64,000 nucleotides of DNA from an uncultured Collinsella sp. (GTDB lineage: Bacteria; Actinomycetota; Coriobacteriia; Coriobacteriales; Coriobacteriaceae). A program made the translations under genes and the position numbers. This document shows positions 1 to 7,897 of this stretch, in pieces; positions within the stretch are counted from its first letter, which is position 1; every line of letters begins with the position of its first letter. Location of the stretch: NCBI GenBank assembly GCA_900546115.1, contig URBQ01000008.1:1-64000 (forward strand), written 5' to 3'. The notes below the pieces were generated by a model. The model had not been told where the DNA came from, did not search any database, and was given only the letters and a program-made list of their open reading frames with translations.

Positions 1-25
1 TCACACCAATCTGACGTTCAATTTC

Positions 26-60
26 GAGGGCGCGACCAGAAGGTCAGCGCCCTCTCATTT
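26..60 (+). terminator. stem-loop terminator of a gene left of the window
   Basis: An 8 bp stem (GAGGGCGC at 26-33, GCGCCCTC at 47-54) is followed by TCATTT. The gene it would end lies outside the window. Strand is inferred from the T-rich tail. Confidence 0.5.
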
Positions 61-149
61 CACGTCACCTTGGCGCAAATGCGGCTCGCTCGCTGTCGTA
101 TGTCTATCCTGCGACGCCTCGATTCTTGCGGCGGCAGATACCTAATCCC

Positions 150-1670
150 CTACGATTGGCGGTAATGGTCGAAGAAGTCGGCAAGGTCTTCGAGCGACTC
201 TTTGAGCACTTCCATGCGCGGCAGGTACACGATGCGGAAGTGGTCAGGCTCAGCCCAGTTGAAGCCGCCACCGCGCGTGATCAGGATCTTCTTCTCGTGC
301 AGCAGGTCGAGGGCAAACTGCTCGTCATCGGTGATGTTGAACTTCTTCACATCCATCTTGGGGAAGATATAGAACGCCGCACGCGGCTTGACCACCGAGA
401 TGCCGTCGATCTTGTTGAGTGCCTCATACACAAAGTTGCGCTGCTCGTAGACACGACCGCCGGGGCGGATGTAGTTGTTAACAGACTGATGGCCGCCGAG
501 CGCCGTCTGGACGATCGACTGAGCCGGCACGTTGGAGCACAGGCGCATGTTCGAGAGCATGTTGATGCCCATAATAAAGTCGCTCATGCAGCGCTGGTTA
601 CCCGAAAGCACCATCCAGCCAATACGATAGCCCGCGATCATGTGCGACTTGGAAAGGCCGCTAAAGGTGACGCAGGGCAGGTCGGGGGCGAGTGATGCAA
701 TGGAGACGTGCTCGTAGCCGTCCATGCACAGGCGGTCGTAGATCTCGTCGGCAAAAATCATGAGCTGGTGCCTGCGCGCGATTTCAACGATGCCCTCGAG
801 CACCTCGCGCGGATAGACCGAGCCCGTGGGGTTGTTGGGGTTGATGATGACGAGGGCCTTGGTCGCGCTCGTGATCTTGGACTCCATATCCTCCAGGTCG
901 GGATACCAATCCGCTTGCTCATCACACAGATAGTGAACGGGATGACCGCCGGCAAGGGTTGCGCACGCCGTCCAGAGCGGATAATCGGGGCTGGGGATCA
1001 GAATCTCGTCGCCATTGTCGAGCAGCGCGTTCATCGAAAGCTGAATGAGTTCGGACACGCCGTTGCCCGTGTAGATGTGCTCCATCTGAACATTGGGCAG
1101 GCCCTTGATCTGCGAGTACTGCATGATTGCCTTGCGCGCGGAGAACAGACCGCGCGAGTTGGAATAGCCTTCGCAGTCGGGCAGCTGCTGGCGCATGTCC
1201 TTGATGACCTCATCGGGCGTGCGGAAACCAAAGGGCGCGGGGTTGCCGATGTTGAGCTTGAGAATACGCTCGCCCTCGTCCTCCATACGGGCGGCCTCGT
1301 CGACGACGGGGCCGCGCACGTCATACAGGACGTTATCGAGCTTGGTGGATTTAGAAAAAGTACGCATGGTGGTGCTCCTTAGAATTTGAGCTGAGGGATG
1401 GGGTTCGGGCTTGGGCACGTTGCGAGGCGATGATTCCTCGCCTTGATCGGCGTCACCGGCGATCAGCCAGGTAACATCAACCTCCAAAATACGGGCGAGT
1501 AGCTCTGCCACATCGCGCCGCGGGATCGTCTTGCCGCTCACATATTGGCTCATCTGACTCTTGCCGAGTTTTTTGCCGAGCATCTCCGATGCGCGGATTA
1601 CGTCCGACTGGCGAACGTCGCGATCGGACATAGTCTGTCGCAGGCGATCGCTAAACGTCTCTTGGGCCAC
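150..1670 (-). CDS. AlaA-type aminotransferase with N-terminal XRE helix-turn-helix domain
   Basis: 506 residues from a GTG start preceded by AAGGAGG with 5 nt spacing. A GTG 13 codons upstream lacks a ribosome site. Residues 4-67 form an XRE/Cro-type HTH, followed by a hydrophilic Pro/Glu linker (about 72-100). A fold-type I PLP aminotransferase starts near residue 102. It has NPNNPTG at 277-283, DEIYD at 308-312 and the Schiff-base lysine in GLSKSH (K341). The catalytic part resembles the alanine/pyruvate transaminase AlaA, which interconverts pyruvate plus glutamate with alanine plus 2-oxoglutarate; the exact substrate is inferred. HTH-aminotransferase fusions are usually MocR/GntR types; an XRE fusion is less familiar. 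A second complete ribosome site and ATG lie inside the ORF at the domain junction. The upstream operator array suggests autoregulation. Confidence 0.88.
   Translation of the reverse strand: MAQETFSDRLRQTMSDRDVRQSDVIRASEMLGKKLGKSQMSQYVSGKTIPRRDVAELLARILEVDVTWLIAGDADQGEESSPRNVPKPEPHPSAQILRSTTMRTFSKSTKLDNVLYDVRGPVVDEAARMEDEGERILKLNIGNPAPFGFRTPDEVIKDMRQQLPDCEGYSNSRGLFSARKAIMQYSQIKGLPNVQMEHIYTGNGVSELIQLSMNALLDNGDEILIPSPDYPLWTACATLAGGHPVHYLCDEQADWYPDLEDMESKITSATKALVIINPNNPTGSVYPREVLEGIVEIARRHQLMIFADEIYDRLCMDGYEHVSIASLAPDLPCVTFSGLSKSHMIAGYRIGWMVLSGNQRCMSDFIMGINMLSNMRLCSNVPAQSIVQTALGGHQSVNNYIRPGGRVYEQRNFVYEALNKIDGISVVKPRAAFYIFPKMDVKKFNITDDEQFALDLLHEKKILITRGGGFNWAEPDHFRIVYLPRMEVLKESLEDLADFFDHYRQS
1365..1380 (-). 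promoter_or_regulatory. internal Shine-Dalgarno and ATG at the HTH/aminotransferase junction
   Basis: On the minus strand AAGGAG (1375-1380) is followed after 7 nt by an in-frame ATG (1365-1367). Translation from here would give a stand-alone aminotransferase of about 405 residues beginning MRTFSKSTKL. The placement exactly at the domain boundary suggests a second product from the same gene or a remnant of two ancestral genes. Confidence 0.6.
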
Positions 1671-1689
1671 AGGAACCTCCTTGCTGGCA

Positions 1690-1773
1690 AAGTTCAATTT
1701 ATAGAACACGAATTGAACCTAAGTTCAATTTAGGCAGCAGTATAGCGCCGTACCTTATTCGGAAGTTCAATTT
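1690..1773 (-). promoter_or_regulatory. operator array of AAATTGAAC half-sites
   Basis: Forward-strand GTTCAATTT occurs at 1692-1700, 1723-1731 and 1765-1773. An inverted AATTGAAC at 1711-1718 makes a perfect 8+4+8 palindrome at 1711-1730. Direct copies are 31 and 42 bp apart, close to 3 and 4 helical turns. A minus-strand -10 (TATACT, 1739-1744) lies inside the array, just upstream of the palindrome. Probably bound by the XRE domain of the gene it precedes. Confidence 0.6.
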
Positions 1774-1832
1774 CACAAGAAAACGTACCGAACTCCGAGA
1801 TTTGCCCAAGGCGGACAATGACGCGCACGCGT

Positions 1833-2690
1833 TTAGAGATATTCAAGGAATCGAGCGGCGGCAAGCGAAACGTCAGCCGTGCGATATATCGCGTTGATCT
1901 GCCGATGGGGATGTCCCTCGAGCGAACGCACGGCAACATCGAACTGACAGCGGCGCAAGATGAGCGCGGGAAGAATGCTCACGCCCAGGCCGTCCTCGAC
2001 CATGGCCATAATCGCATAGTCATCCCAGGTCGACAGTTTTGAGCGCACCGCCAGCCCCGCCCGACGGAATAGCGGCGTAATCTCATCATCGGTACCGCGT
2101 TCCAGCAGAATAAACTGCTCGTTGGCTAAATCGGCAAGAGAAACGACCTCCGCCGTGGCAAGCGAGGAGTTCGCTGGCACCACGGCCATCAGCTCGTCTT
2201 GCACCAACGGCCGCGACGCCATGCCGGCGCCGCGTGGCTCACGCGGGATAAAGCCCAGGTCGCAACGACCCTCAGCCACCCATTGTTCAATCTCTGAGTA
2301 ATCGCCCATCAGCAACTCATAATCGACGTCCGGGTGATCGGCGCGAAAGCGCGCAATCACCGGCGGCAGCACGTGGGTCGCCACACTCGAAAACGTACCG
2401 ATGCAGATTTTGCCGCGCATGAGCCCACGCATCTCATCCACCCGTCGCTGCAAACGAGCAAATTCCTCGCATAACGCCTCGACCGCCGGCATAACTTGCC
2501 GCCCATCGGCAGAAAGCACTACGCCCTCGCGGCTTCTATCGAGCACTTTAAAGCCCCAGTCGGCCTCGAGATCGGCCACCATCCGGCTCACGCCCGACTG
2601 CGAATAGCTCAGCCGCTCGGCGGCGCGCGTAAAACTGCCGGCGCGCACGGTCTCGAGCAGCACCTGCATCTTTTGAATATTCGTTTCCAC
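1833..2690 (-). CDS. LysR-family transcriptional regulator
   Basis: 285 residues from a GTG with GGAGG about 6 nt upstream; an ATG 7 codons further out lacks a site. The N-terminal winged HTH (about residues 5-60) has the usual LysR pattern of AERLSYSQSGVSRMVADLE. It is followed by a linker helix and a two-lobe effector domain of normal length. It is divergent from a DMT-family transporter with a LysR-type box between them, so it most likely controls that exporter and itself. The effector is unknown. Its C-terminal portion resembles the LysR protein at 42.1-43.0 kb, which also faces an EamA transporter. Confidence 0.88.
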   Translation of the reverse strand: METNIQKMQVLLETVRAGSFTRAAERLSYSQSGVSRMVADLEADWGFKVLDRSREGVVLSADGRQVMPAVEALCEEFARLQRRVDEMRGLMRGKICIGTFSSVATHVLPPVIARFRADHPDVDYELLMGDYSEIEQWVAEGRCDLGFIPREPRGAGMASRPLVQDELMAVVPANSSLATAEVVSLADLANEQFILLERGTDDEITPLFRRAGLAVRSKLSTWDDYAIMAMVEDGLGVSILPALILRRCQFDVAVRSLEGHPHRQINAIYRTADVSLAAARFLEYL

Positions 2691-2762
2691 GGCATCCCTC
2701 CACCTTTGCATGATTTTTTCTCATGCTATCCATGCATTATATTCGCTTTTCTTCTAAAGCCA

Positions 2763-2779
2763 GTTCATCCATAGTGAAC
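2763..2779. promoter_or_regulatory. LysR-type box between regulator and exporter
   Basis: GTTCA at 2763-2767 and TGAAC at 2775-2779 form an inverted repeat with a 7 nt centre, satisfying the T-N11-A rule of LysR operators. It sits in the 118 bp divergent gap. Confidence 0.45.
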
Positions 2780-2808
2780 ATGTTCGGATATAGGGGGGAT
2801 GTCAGCGC

Positions 2809-3720
2809 ATGAACAACGGACTGTTTACATACTTAGCAGCATTGCTATTGTTTGGCTCCAACGGCATCATCGCCGCCGCCATCGCGCTGCCGAGCTCCGA
2901 TATCGTGCTGCTGCGCACGTTTTTGGGAGCCCTCTCGCTTGTAACCATCCTCGCCACTACCCAACACCATAAGTTGCAGGCGCCATCTCGTCCCCGCGAA
3001 GCCGCGGCTCTCCTCCTCTCGGGAGCTGCGCTGGGCGCCAGCTGGATTTTTCTGTTCCGCGCCTACCAGACGATCGGCGTCGGCGTATCCTCGCTGCTGT
3101 ACTACTGCGGCCCCATCATTGTCATGGCGCTCTCCCCGCTCATCTTTGGCGAAAAGCTGACCGGCGGCAAAATCGCCGGCTTTGTCGCCGTTGCTTGTGG
3201 TGCTTTTCTCATTGCAGCGCAAGGTCTAGGCGGCAATATGCCCATTGCGGGTATCGTCTGCGGTATCGCCTCGGCATTTTGCTATGCGCTGATGGTCATC
3301 GCTAGCAAGGGTGCGCCACACATCGAAGGCCTCGAGAACTCCACGCTCCAGGTGAGCGCCGCCTTTGTGACCGCGCTGGTCCTCACGCTCATCACGCAAG
3401 GCGCTCCCTCATTCCTGTCCGCCGGCGTCGCCGCCAGTATTGATTGGCGCGCCGTCGTCATGCTCGGCGTCGTCAACACCGGCATCGGTTGCCTGCTCTA
3501 CTTTAGCGCTGTCGCCAAGCTGCCCGTCCAGACCGTCGCGGTCGTCGGCTACCTCGAGCCGCTTTCGGCCGTCGTGTTCTCGGCCGTCCTTTTAGGCGAA
3601 GCCATAACACCGGTCCGCCTGATGGGCGCCGCGCTTATCATCGGCGGCGCGATTTTTTGCGAACTCGCTGGCAAGCGCGCAAGCGCCAAGGCCGGTATCG
3701 CCCAGACAGTACGCGCTTAA
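2809..3720 (+). CDS. EamA/DMT-family transporter
   Basis: 303 residues, ATG with a GGGGGGA purine run about 9 nt upstream. About ten hydrophobic helices are arranged as two EamA repeats, the standard drug/metabolite transporter plan. The first half contains GASWIFLFRAYQTIGVG and the second half VGYLEPLSAVVFSAVLLGE, both typical EamA signatures. It acts in the cytoplasmic membrane and probably exports an amino acid or similar metabolite; substrate is not shown by the sequence. The divergent LysR gene is the likely regulator. The C-terminus is short and hydrophilic. Confidence 0.88.
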   Translation: MNNGLFTYLAALLLFGSNGIIAAAIALPSSDIVLLRTFLGALSLVTILATTQHHKLQAPSRPREAAALLLSGAALGASWIFLFRAYQTIGVGVSSLLYYCGPIIVMALSPLIFGEKLTGGKIAGFVAVACGAFLIAAQGLGGNMPIAGIVCGIASAFCYALMVIASKGAPHIEGLENSTLQVSAAFVTALVLTLITQGAPSFLSAGVAASIDWRAVVMLGVVNTGIGCLLYFSAVAKLPVQTVAVVGYLEPLSAVVFSAVLLGEAITPVRLMGAALIIGGAIFCELAGKRASAKAGIAQTVRA

Positions 3721-3754
3721 AAGCCCCTGTTTTGAAATGCTACCTGCGTACATG

Positions 3755-3778
3755 AATAATCCCCAGATGGGGATTATT
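3755..3778. terminator. perfect hairpin between exporter and kup
   Basis: AATAATCCCC (3755-3764) and GGGGATTATT (3769-3778) form a perfect 10 bp stem with an AGAT loop. It may end the upstream transporter transcript. With only a short T run (TT, GT) downstream, an operator for kup is the alternative. Confidence 0.45.
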
Positions 3779-3877
3779 GTCTAAAACACCCCGATGTGCC
3801 AAACTGCTCTTATATGTATAAAGATGGCATAAAGGTCCACTGCTCTTTGCAGAGACCAGATGTCTAAGGGAGTCCAC

Positions 3878-6106
3878 GTGGCACACAACAAGCTGGAGGC
3901 AAGCCTCCAAGGCCAGCACGGGCAGGGCGGGCATGGAGCCATCCCCCTTTCCGCTGGAATGCTGCTCGTAACGCTCGGCGTCGTCTACGGAGACATCGGC
4001 ACGAGCCCCATGTACACCATGAAATCAATCGTCGCCAACAACGGCGGCATCGGTACCGTCAGCGAGGACATGATCCTGGGCGCGCTTTCGCTCGTCATCT
4101 GGACCATGACGCTCGTGACCACGGTCAAGTACGTGGTAATCGCCATGAAGGCCGACAACCACAACGAAGGCGGCATCTTCGCCCTGTTCAGCCTCGTACG
4201 CAAGGTGGCACCATGGCTGATTCTGCCCGCCATGATCGGCGGTGCGGCACTGCTTGCCGACGGCATCCTCACCCCCGCCGTCACGGTCACCACAGCCATC
4301 GAGGGTCTGCGCACCATCGAATGGGGCCATGCGCTGCTGGGCGACGGCCAGACCAACGTCATCATCATCACCATCATCATTATCTGCGGCCTATTTGCCA
4401 TGCAGCGCGCCGGTACCTCGTCAATCGGCAAGCTCTTCGGCCCGCTCATGACGCTGTGGTTCCTGTTCCTGGCAGGCGCCGGTCTGTTCAACATGCTCGG
4501 CAACCTGTCCATCTTGCGCGCGCTCAACCCCATCCGCGGCATTATGTTCCTGTTCTCGCCCATCAACCATTCGGGCATTATGGTGCTCGGCTTTGTCTTC
4601 CTGTCGACAACCGGTGCCGAGGCACTCTACTCGGACATGGGCCACGTGGGCAAGGCAAACATCTATGCATCCTGGCCATTTGTTAAGGCGGCCCTTATCC
4701 TCAACTATCTGGGTCAGGGAGCTTGGCTACTCGCCAATAACTCCAACCCCCAGATGCTCGCGATGGATATCGTCAACCCGTTCTATATGATGCTCCCCGA
4801 GCCCCTACGCCCCTTTGCCATCGTGCTTTCGGCCGTGGCGGCCATCATCGCCTCACAGGCGCTCATCACCGGCTCGTTCTCGCTGGTATCCGAGGCAACG
4901 CGCCTCAACCTTATGCCGCACCTGCGCATCCACTACCCCAGCGACACCAAGGGCCAGCTCTATATTCCGCTCGTCAATAACATCATGTGGGTCGGCTGCA
5001 TCTTCATCGTGCTGCTGTTCCAAAACTCCGAGCGCATGGAGAGTGCCTACGGCCTCGCCATTACCGTGACCATGCTTATGACCACCACGCTTTTGACGAG
5101 CTATATCGCCGGCATTCTCAAGCACAAGCTGGGCGCCTGCGTCTTCGCCCTGCTCTTCGGCGCCATTGAGCTGTGCTTTTTCGCCTCGTGCCTCACCATG
5201 TTCTTTGACGGCGGCTATGTGATGATCTTCTTGGCCGCACTGCTGTTTGGCCTTATGTATGTGTGGCGTCGCGGCACCGCCATCGAGCGCACGCAGACGA
5301 TCCTGCTGCCCGTCTCCAAGTACATCGACCAGCTCAATCGCCTGCGCAATGACGAGACCTATCCCGTGCTCGCCGACAATCTGGTATTTCTCACCAACAG
5401 CCCCGACCCGCTCACACTCGACCGCGACGTGCTCTATTCCATCCTGGACAAGCACCCCAAGCGCGTCAAGGCATATTGGTTCATCAACGTGCACGTTACC
5501 GACGAACCCTATACGCACGAGTATTCCGTCGAGACCTTTGGCACGGACTTTTTGTTCCGCGTGCGCCTGGACCTGGGCTTTAAGGTCAACCAGCGCGTCA
5601 ACGCCTATCTGCGCCAGATTGTTGGCGACCTGATGGCATCGGGCGAGCTGCCGCCGCAACATCACACCTACTCCATCTACGAGACGCGCGGCAACGTAGG
5701 TGACTTCCGCTTTTGCATGCTGCGCAAGATGCTTGCCCCCGAAACGGACATCAACCGCAATGACCACCGCGTGATGGCCATCAAGTACGCCGTCCGCCGC
5801 GCCTGCGGAAGCCCGGCACGCTGGTACGGTCTCGAGAACTCGGCCATCATCATTGAGTACGTACCGCTCTTTGCCCGCATGCGCCCGGCCGTCAAACTTG
5901 TGCGCACCCAGGTGCCGCTCGAGGTTCAGATCGAAGAGGCCGAGGAAATGGAGGTCGACATCTTCTCGGACGACCTGGTCAATGGCAACGAGGCCGGCAA
6001 GAGCATGAACGTCGATCCCACCGAGCTGCTCGAGAGCGTCGCCGATACGCCCGAACAGCAACTCTACGGACTCGAGAGCACCCAGTTCAACGACGCCAAC
6101 TTCTAA
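3878..6106 (+). CDS. kup: Kup-family potassium uptake protein
   Basis: 742 residues from GTG 3878, chosen because AAGGGAG lies 5 nt upstream; an ATG 6 codons earlier has no site. After a His/Gly-rich N-tail the protein opens with the Kup signature GVVYGDIGTSPMYTMKSI. About twelve membrane helices follow to residue ~465, then a hydrophilic C-terminal domain of roughly 270 residues. Kup proteins import K+ with protons. The extreme C-terminus is acidic. It is monocistronic, with a strong terminator downstream and a hairpin upstream. I looked for a c-di-AMP (ydaO) riboswitch in the short leader and saw none. Confidence 0.93.
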   Translation: MAHNKLEASLQGQHGQGGHGAIPLSAGMLLVTLGVVYGDIGTSPMYTMKSIVANNGGIGTVSEDMILGALSLVIWTMTLVTTVKYVVIAMKADNHNEGGIFALFSLVRKVAPWLILPAMIGGAALLADGILTPAVTVTTAIEGLRTIEWGHALLGDGQTNVIIITIIIICGLFAMQRAGTSSIGKLFGPLMTLWFLFLAGAGLFNMLGNLSILRALNPIRGIMFLFSPINHSGIMVLGFVFLSTTGAEALYSDMGHVGKANIYASWPFVKAALILNYLGQGAWLLANNSNPQMLAMDIVNPFYMMLPEPLRPFAIVLSAVAAIIASQALITGSFSLVSEATRLNLMPHLRIHYPSDTKGQLYIPLVNNIMWVGCIFIVLLFQNSERMESAYGLAITVTMLMTTTLLTSYIAGILKHKLGACVFALLFGAIELCFFASCLTMFFDGGYVMIFLAALLFGLMYVWRRGTAIERTQTILLPVSKYIDQLNRLRNDETYPVLADNLVFLTNSPDPLTLDRDVLYSILDKHPKRVKAYWFINVHVTDEPYTHEYSVETFGTDFLFRVRLDLGFKVNQRVNAYLRQIVGDLMASGELPPQHHTYSIYETRGNVGDFRFCMLRKMLAPETDINRNDHRVMAIKYAVRRACGSPARWYGLENSAIIIEYVPLFARMRPAVKLVRTQVPLEVQIEEAEEMEVDIFSDDLVNGNEAGKSMNVDPTELLESVADTPEQQLYGLESTQFNDANF

Positions 6107-6128
6107 CACGCCACCAGCCATTGACGGC

Positions 6129-6168
6129 AACGGCCTCGCATCTCATAAGAGGTGCGAGGCCGTTTTAT
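6129..6168 (+). terminator. terminator after kup
   Basis: Stem AACGGCCTCGCATCTC (6129-6144) pairs with GAGGTGCGAGGCCGTT ending at about 6164, followed by TTATG. It separates kup from the convergent hydrolase gene and may serve both strands. Confidence 0.8.
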
Positions 6169-6187
6169 GTCGCAACGGACCAGTGAG

Positions 6188-7153
6188 CTACGAACGGCGC
6201 GGCTCGGGAACCACGAGCCTATCGGGGCTCGCGCCCTCGGCATCCATCAGGCTCACGTAGCGAATCGACGGATCCCCATACATCGCATAGTAATAATTGC
6301 CCGTGCGAGCGCTAAAGCATCCGGTGTAGATCGTCTTCTCGAACTTGCCATCGCCCATCTTGGACGCCCCCTCGATCATCGCCACGCCCTCGAGCGAGCG
6401 GAACATGCGGACGACGTTTTCGGCCTCGCTCTCCTTTTGCGGGTAATTGGCATTGAGATAGGCCGCCTTTACAAAACGGCTCGGCGAATAGCAGTCACCC
6501 GGAATACCGCGCATGCCGGCACCCGCACCATAAGGCTTAAGCTCGGCGCCACGCCACGTCGCCGTCTGCGGAAAATCGCTTGTGGCGGTGATATAGGTGC
6601 GTAGATTTTCCATATGCCACGGGAAGGTCGGCTGGTTGGCAAGGGTGTCGACCGGATCGTCGTATACGTGCAGGCCGTCAGCCATCATCTCGACCACGAT
6701 GCTACGCTGCCTGTCGCCGATAATCCAATGGAGCAGCGACACGCCCAGCCCCTCTCCGGCAGATTTGGCGACAATCACCGTATCGTGCAACGCAGCCTCG
6801 ACCTCGTCGACCGTCGAGAACGTCGCTGCCACCCACAGGGGAAACTCATAGGCCGCGATATTGGTCTTGCCGTCGACAGGGTCCTCGGCATACTTGGCAT
6901 AACCCGGGAAATTGAGACCCGCCACGGCGAGGCCCGCATCGTTGCCGCAGTCGAAGAACATGGGGTAGTTCTTGTAATCGATGCACATGCCGATCACCGC
7001 GTGTGCCGCTGTCGCGTCGTCGATAAACGAATACGGAATGTGAAACCCGCGCGGCATCACGCGAACCTGTTGGCCGTAGTCAAAGCTCCAGTCGAGGTTG
7101 CGGCCCAGATACATGTTGCCGGAATTATCGGTAAATCGAATGCTCGTACACAT
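6188..7153 (-). CDS. choloylglycine hydrolase family protein, probable bile salt hydrolase
   Basis: 321 residues. The start is the ATG after AGGAGG, which exposes Cys2 as the N-terminal nucleophile once Met is removed; an upstream in-frame extension of 21 residues is rejected. Catalytic and binding residues of the Ntn-hydrolase family are all in place: C2, R18 and D21 (GRNLDW), N81 (GLNFPG), N173 (ANQPTF) and R226 (SPSRF). Bile salt hydrolases release glycine or taurine from conjugated bile acids in the cytoplasm; penicillin V acylases share the fold. Length and the N81/N173 context favour bile salt hydrolase. It has its own promoter region downstream of a terminator ending the deformylase-like gene. 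Confidence 0.87.
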   Translation of the reverse strand: MCTSIRFTDNSGNMYLGRNLDWSFDYGQQVRVMPRGFHIPYSFIDDATAAHAVIGMCIDYKNYPMFFDCGNDAGLAVAGLNFPGYAKYAEDPVDGKTNIAAYEFPLWVAATFSTVDEVEAALHDTVIVAKSAGEGLGVSLLHWIIGDRQRSIVVEMMADGLHVYDDPVDTLANQPTFPWHMENLRTYITATSDFPQTATWRGAELKPYGAGAGMRGIPGDCYSPSRFVKAAYLNANYPQKESEAENVVRMFRSLEGVAMIEGASKMGDGKFEKTIYTGCFSARTGNYYYAMYGDPSIRYVSLMDAEGASPDRLVVPEPRRS

Positions 7154-7216
7154 AGCGCCTCCTAGCTTTACGTTCTTGCTAAGTTCATTGTCACCAAACA
7201 AAAAGGCGCTAAACAC

Positions 7217-7252
7217 AAAAGCCCGGACATGACAACAATGTCACGCCCGGAC
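7217..7252 (-). terminator. terminator of the deformylase-like gene
   Basis: Arms at 7223-7234 and 7239-7250 pair over 12 positions. They pair fully in the minus-strand RNA because two mismatches become G-U pairs, and TTTT follows. It isolates the deformylase-like gene from the bile salt hydrolase. Confidence 0.65.
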
Positions 7253-7284
7253 CAAAAACGACGAAGTGCGGTGCTGTGGTCGCC

Positions 7285-7704
7285 CTAGACAAGCTTGCCA
7301 AGACAGTGATCGATCATATGCTGGATCATCTGCGCCTCGAAGCCCACAAAGTCCTGCTTGCGCTCGCGCATCTTGCCATCGACGATCTGGTCAAAGGCAA
7401 CCTTGCACTTGATATAGCGCGTGGACTTGGTGACCCCCTCGTGCGTCAGGCAGCTCTCCTCCATCTTGCTGGCGCCCAGGCCAAACACCAGACGGGGGTT
7501 GTAGAGCACGTGGGGCTCGCCGGCGTCGTCCAGGTAGACGCAGACCTTCTTGGTAACGCCAATCTGGTTAGCGGCAAGGCAGCCGGCATCGTCGAGCGAC
7601 TTGATGGTATCGATCAGGTCCTGAGCAACCGACTCGTCCTCGACGGTCGCAACCTCGCAACGCTGGGACAGGATAGCCTCGTCGTGGCAAAGCTCTTTAA
7701 TCAT
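7285..7704 (-). CDS. peptide deformylase-like protein lacking the catalytic glutamate
   Basis: 139 residues. ATG 7704 has GGAGG 5 nt upstream; the ATG four codons earlier does not. The three deformylase motifs are recognisable: GCLAANQIG (41-49, normally GxGLAAxQ), ESCLT (C85, normally EGCLS) and QHMIDHCLG (128-136, normally QHExDH). The metal ligands C85, H129 and H133 are present, but the glutamate of HExxH is Met130. Normal deformylases remove the formyl group from nascent peptides; without the general base this protein is probably inactive in that reaction or does something else. It is also shorter than typical deformylases. A regular enzyme must exist elsewhere. Confidence 0.82.
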   Translation of the reverse strand: MIKELCHDEAILSQRCEVATVEDESVAQDLIDTIKSLDDAGCLAANQIGVTKKVCVYLDDAGEPHVLYNPRLVFGLGASKMEESCLTHEGVTKSTRYIKCKVAFDQIVDGKMRERKQDFVGFEAQMIQHMIDHCLGKLV

Positions 7705-7897
7705 ACGTTCCTCCATAGGGGTTGTTGTAACCGCTTAAGTATACGGTACCCACACATTTTCATGCGATAAATACCGTCCGTCTGTTACAAAGCGCCGAAC
7801 ATCAACATGCGAGGAACAGCAAGGTTGTAAAGACGATATAGTAAGTGAGTTCGTGTCAATCGGCCTAAACTCGGGGCCGAACAAGGAAAGGGTATGC

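Noticed and set aside
3721..3877. c-di-AMP riboswitch before kup
   Set aside because: Leader is too short and the conserved ydaO blocks are absent.
4853..6130. Long minus-strand ORF opposite kup (425 codons)
   Set aside because: Antisense shadow caused by GC-rich third positions of kup; low-complexity composition and no family resemblance. The same applies to long antisense frames at 8123-9343, 19079-20398, 27850-29190, 31614-32972, 34498-36978 and 46553-48031.
7705..7897. Purine riboswitch before the AzgA-type permease
   Set aside because: No TATA...loop-loop pattern or conserved junction seen.
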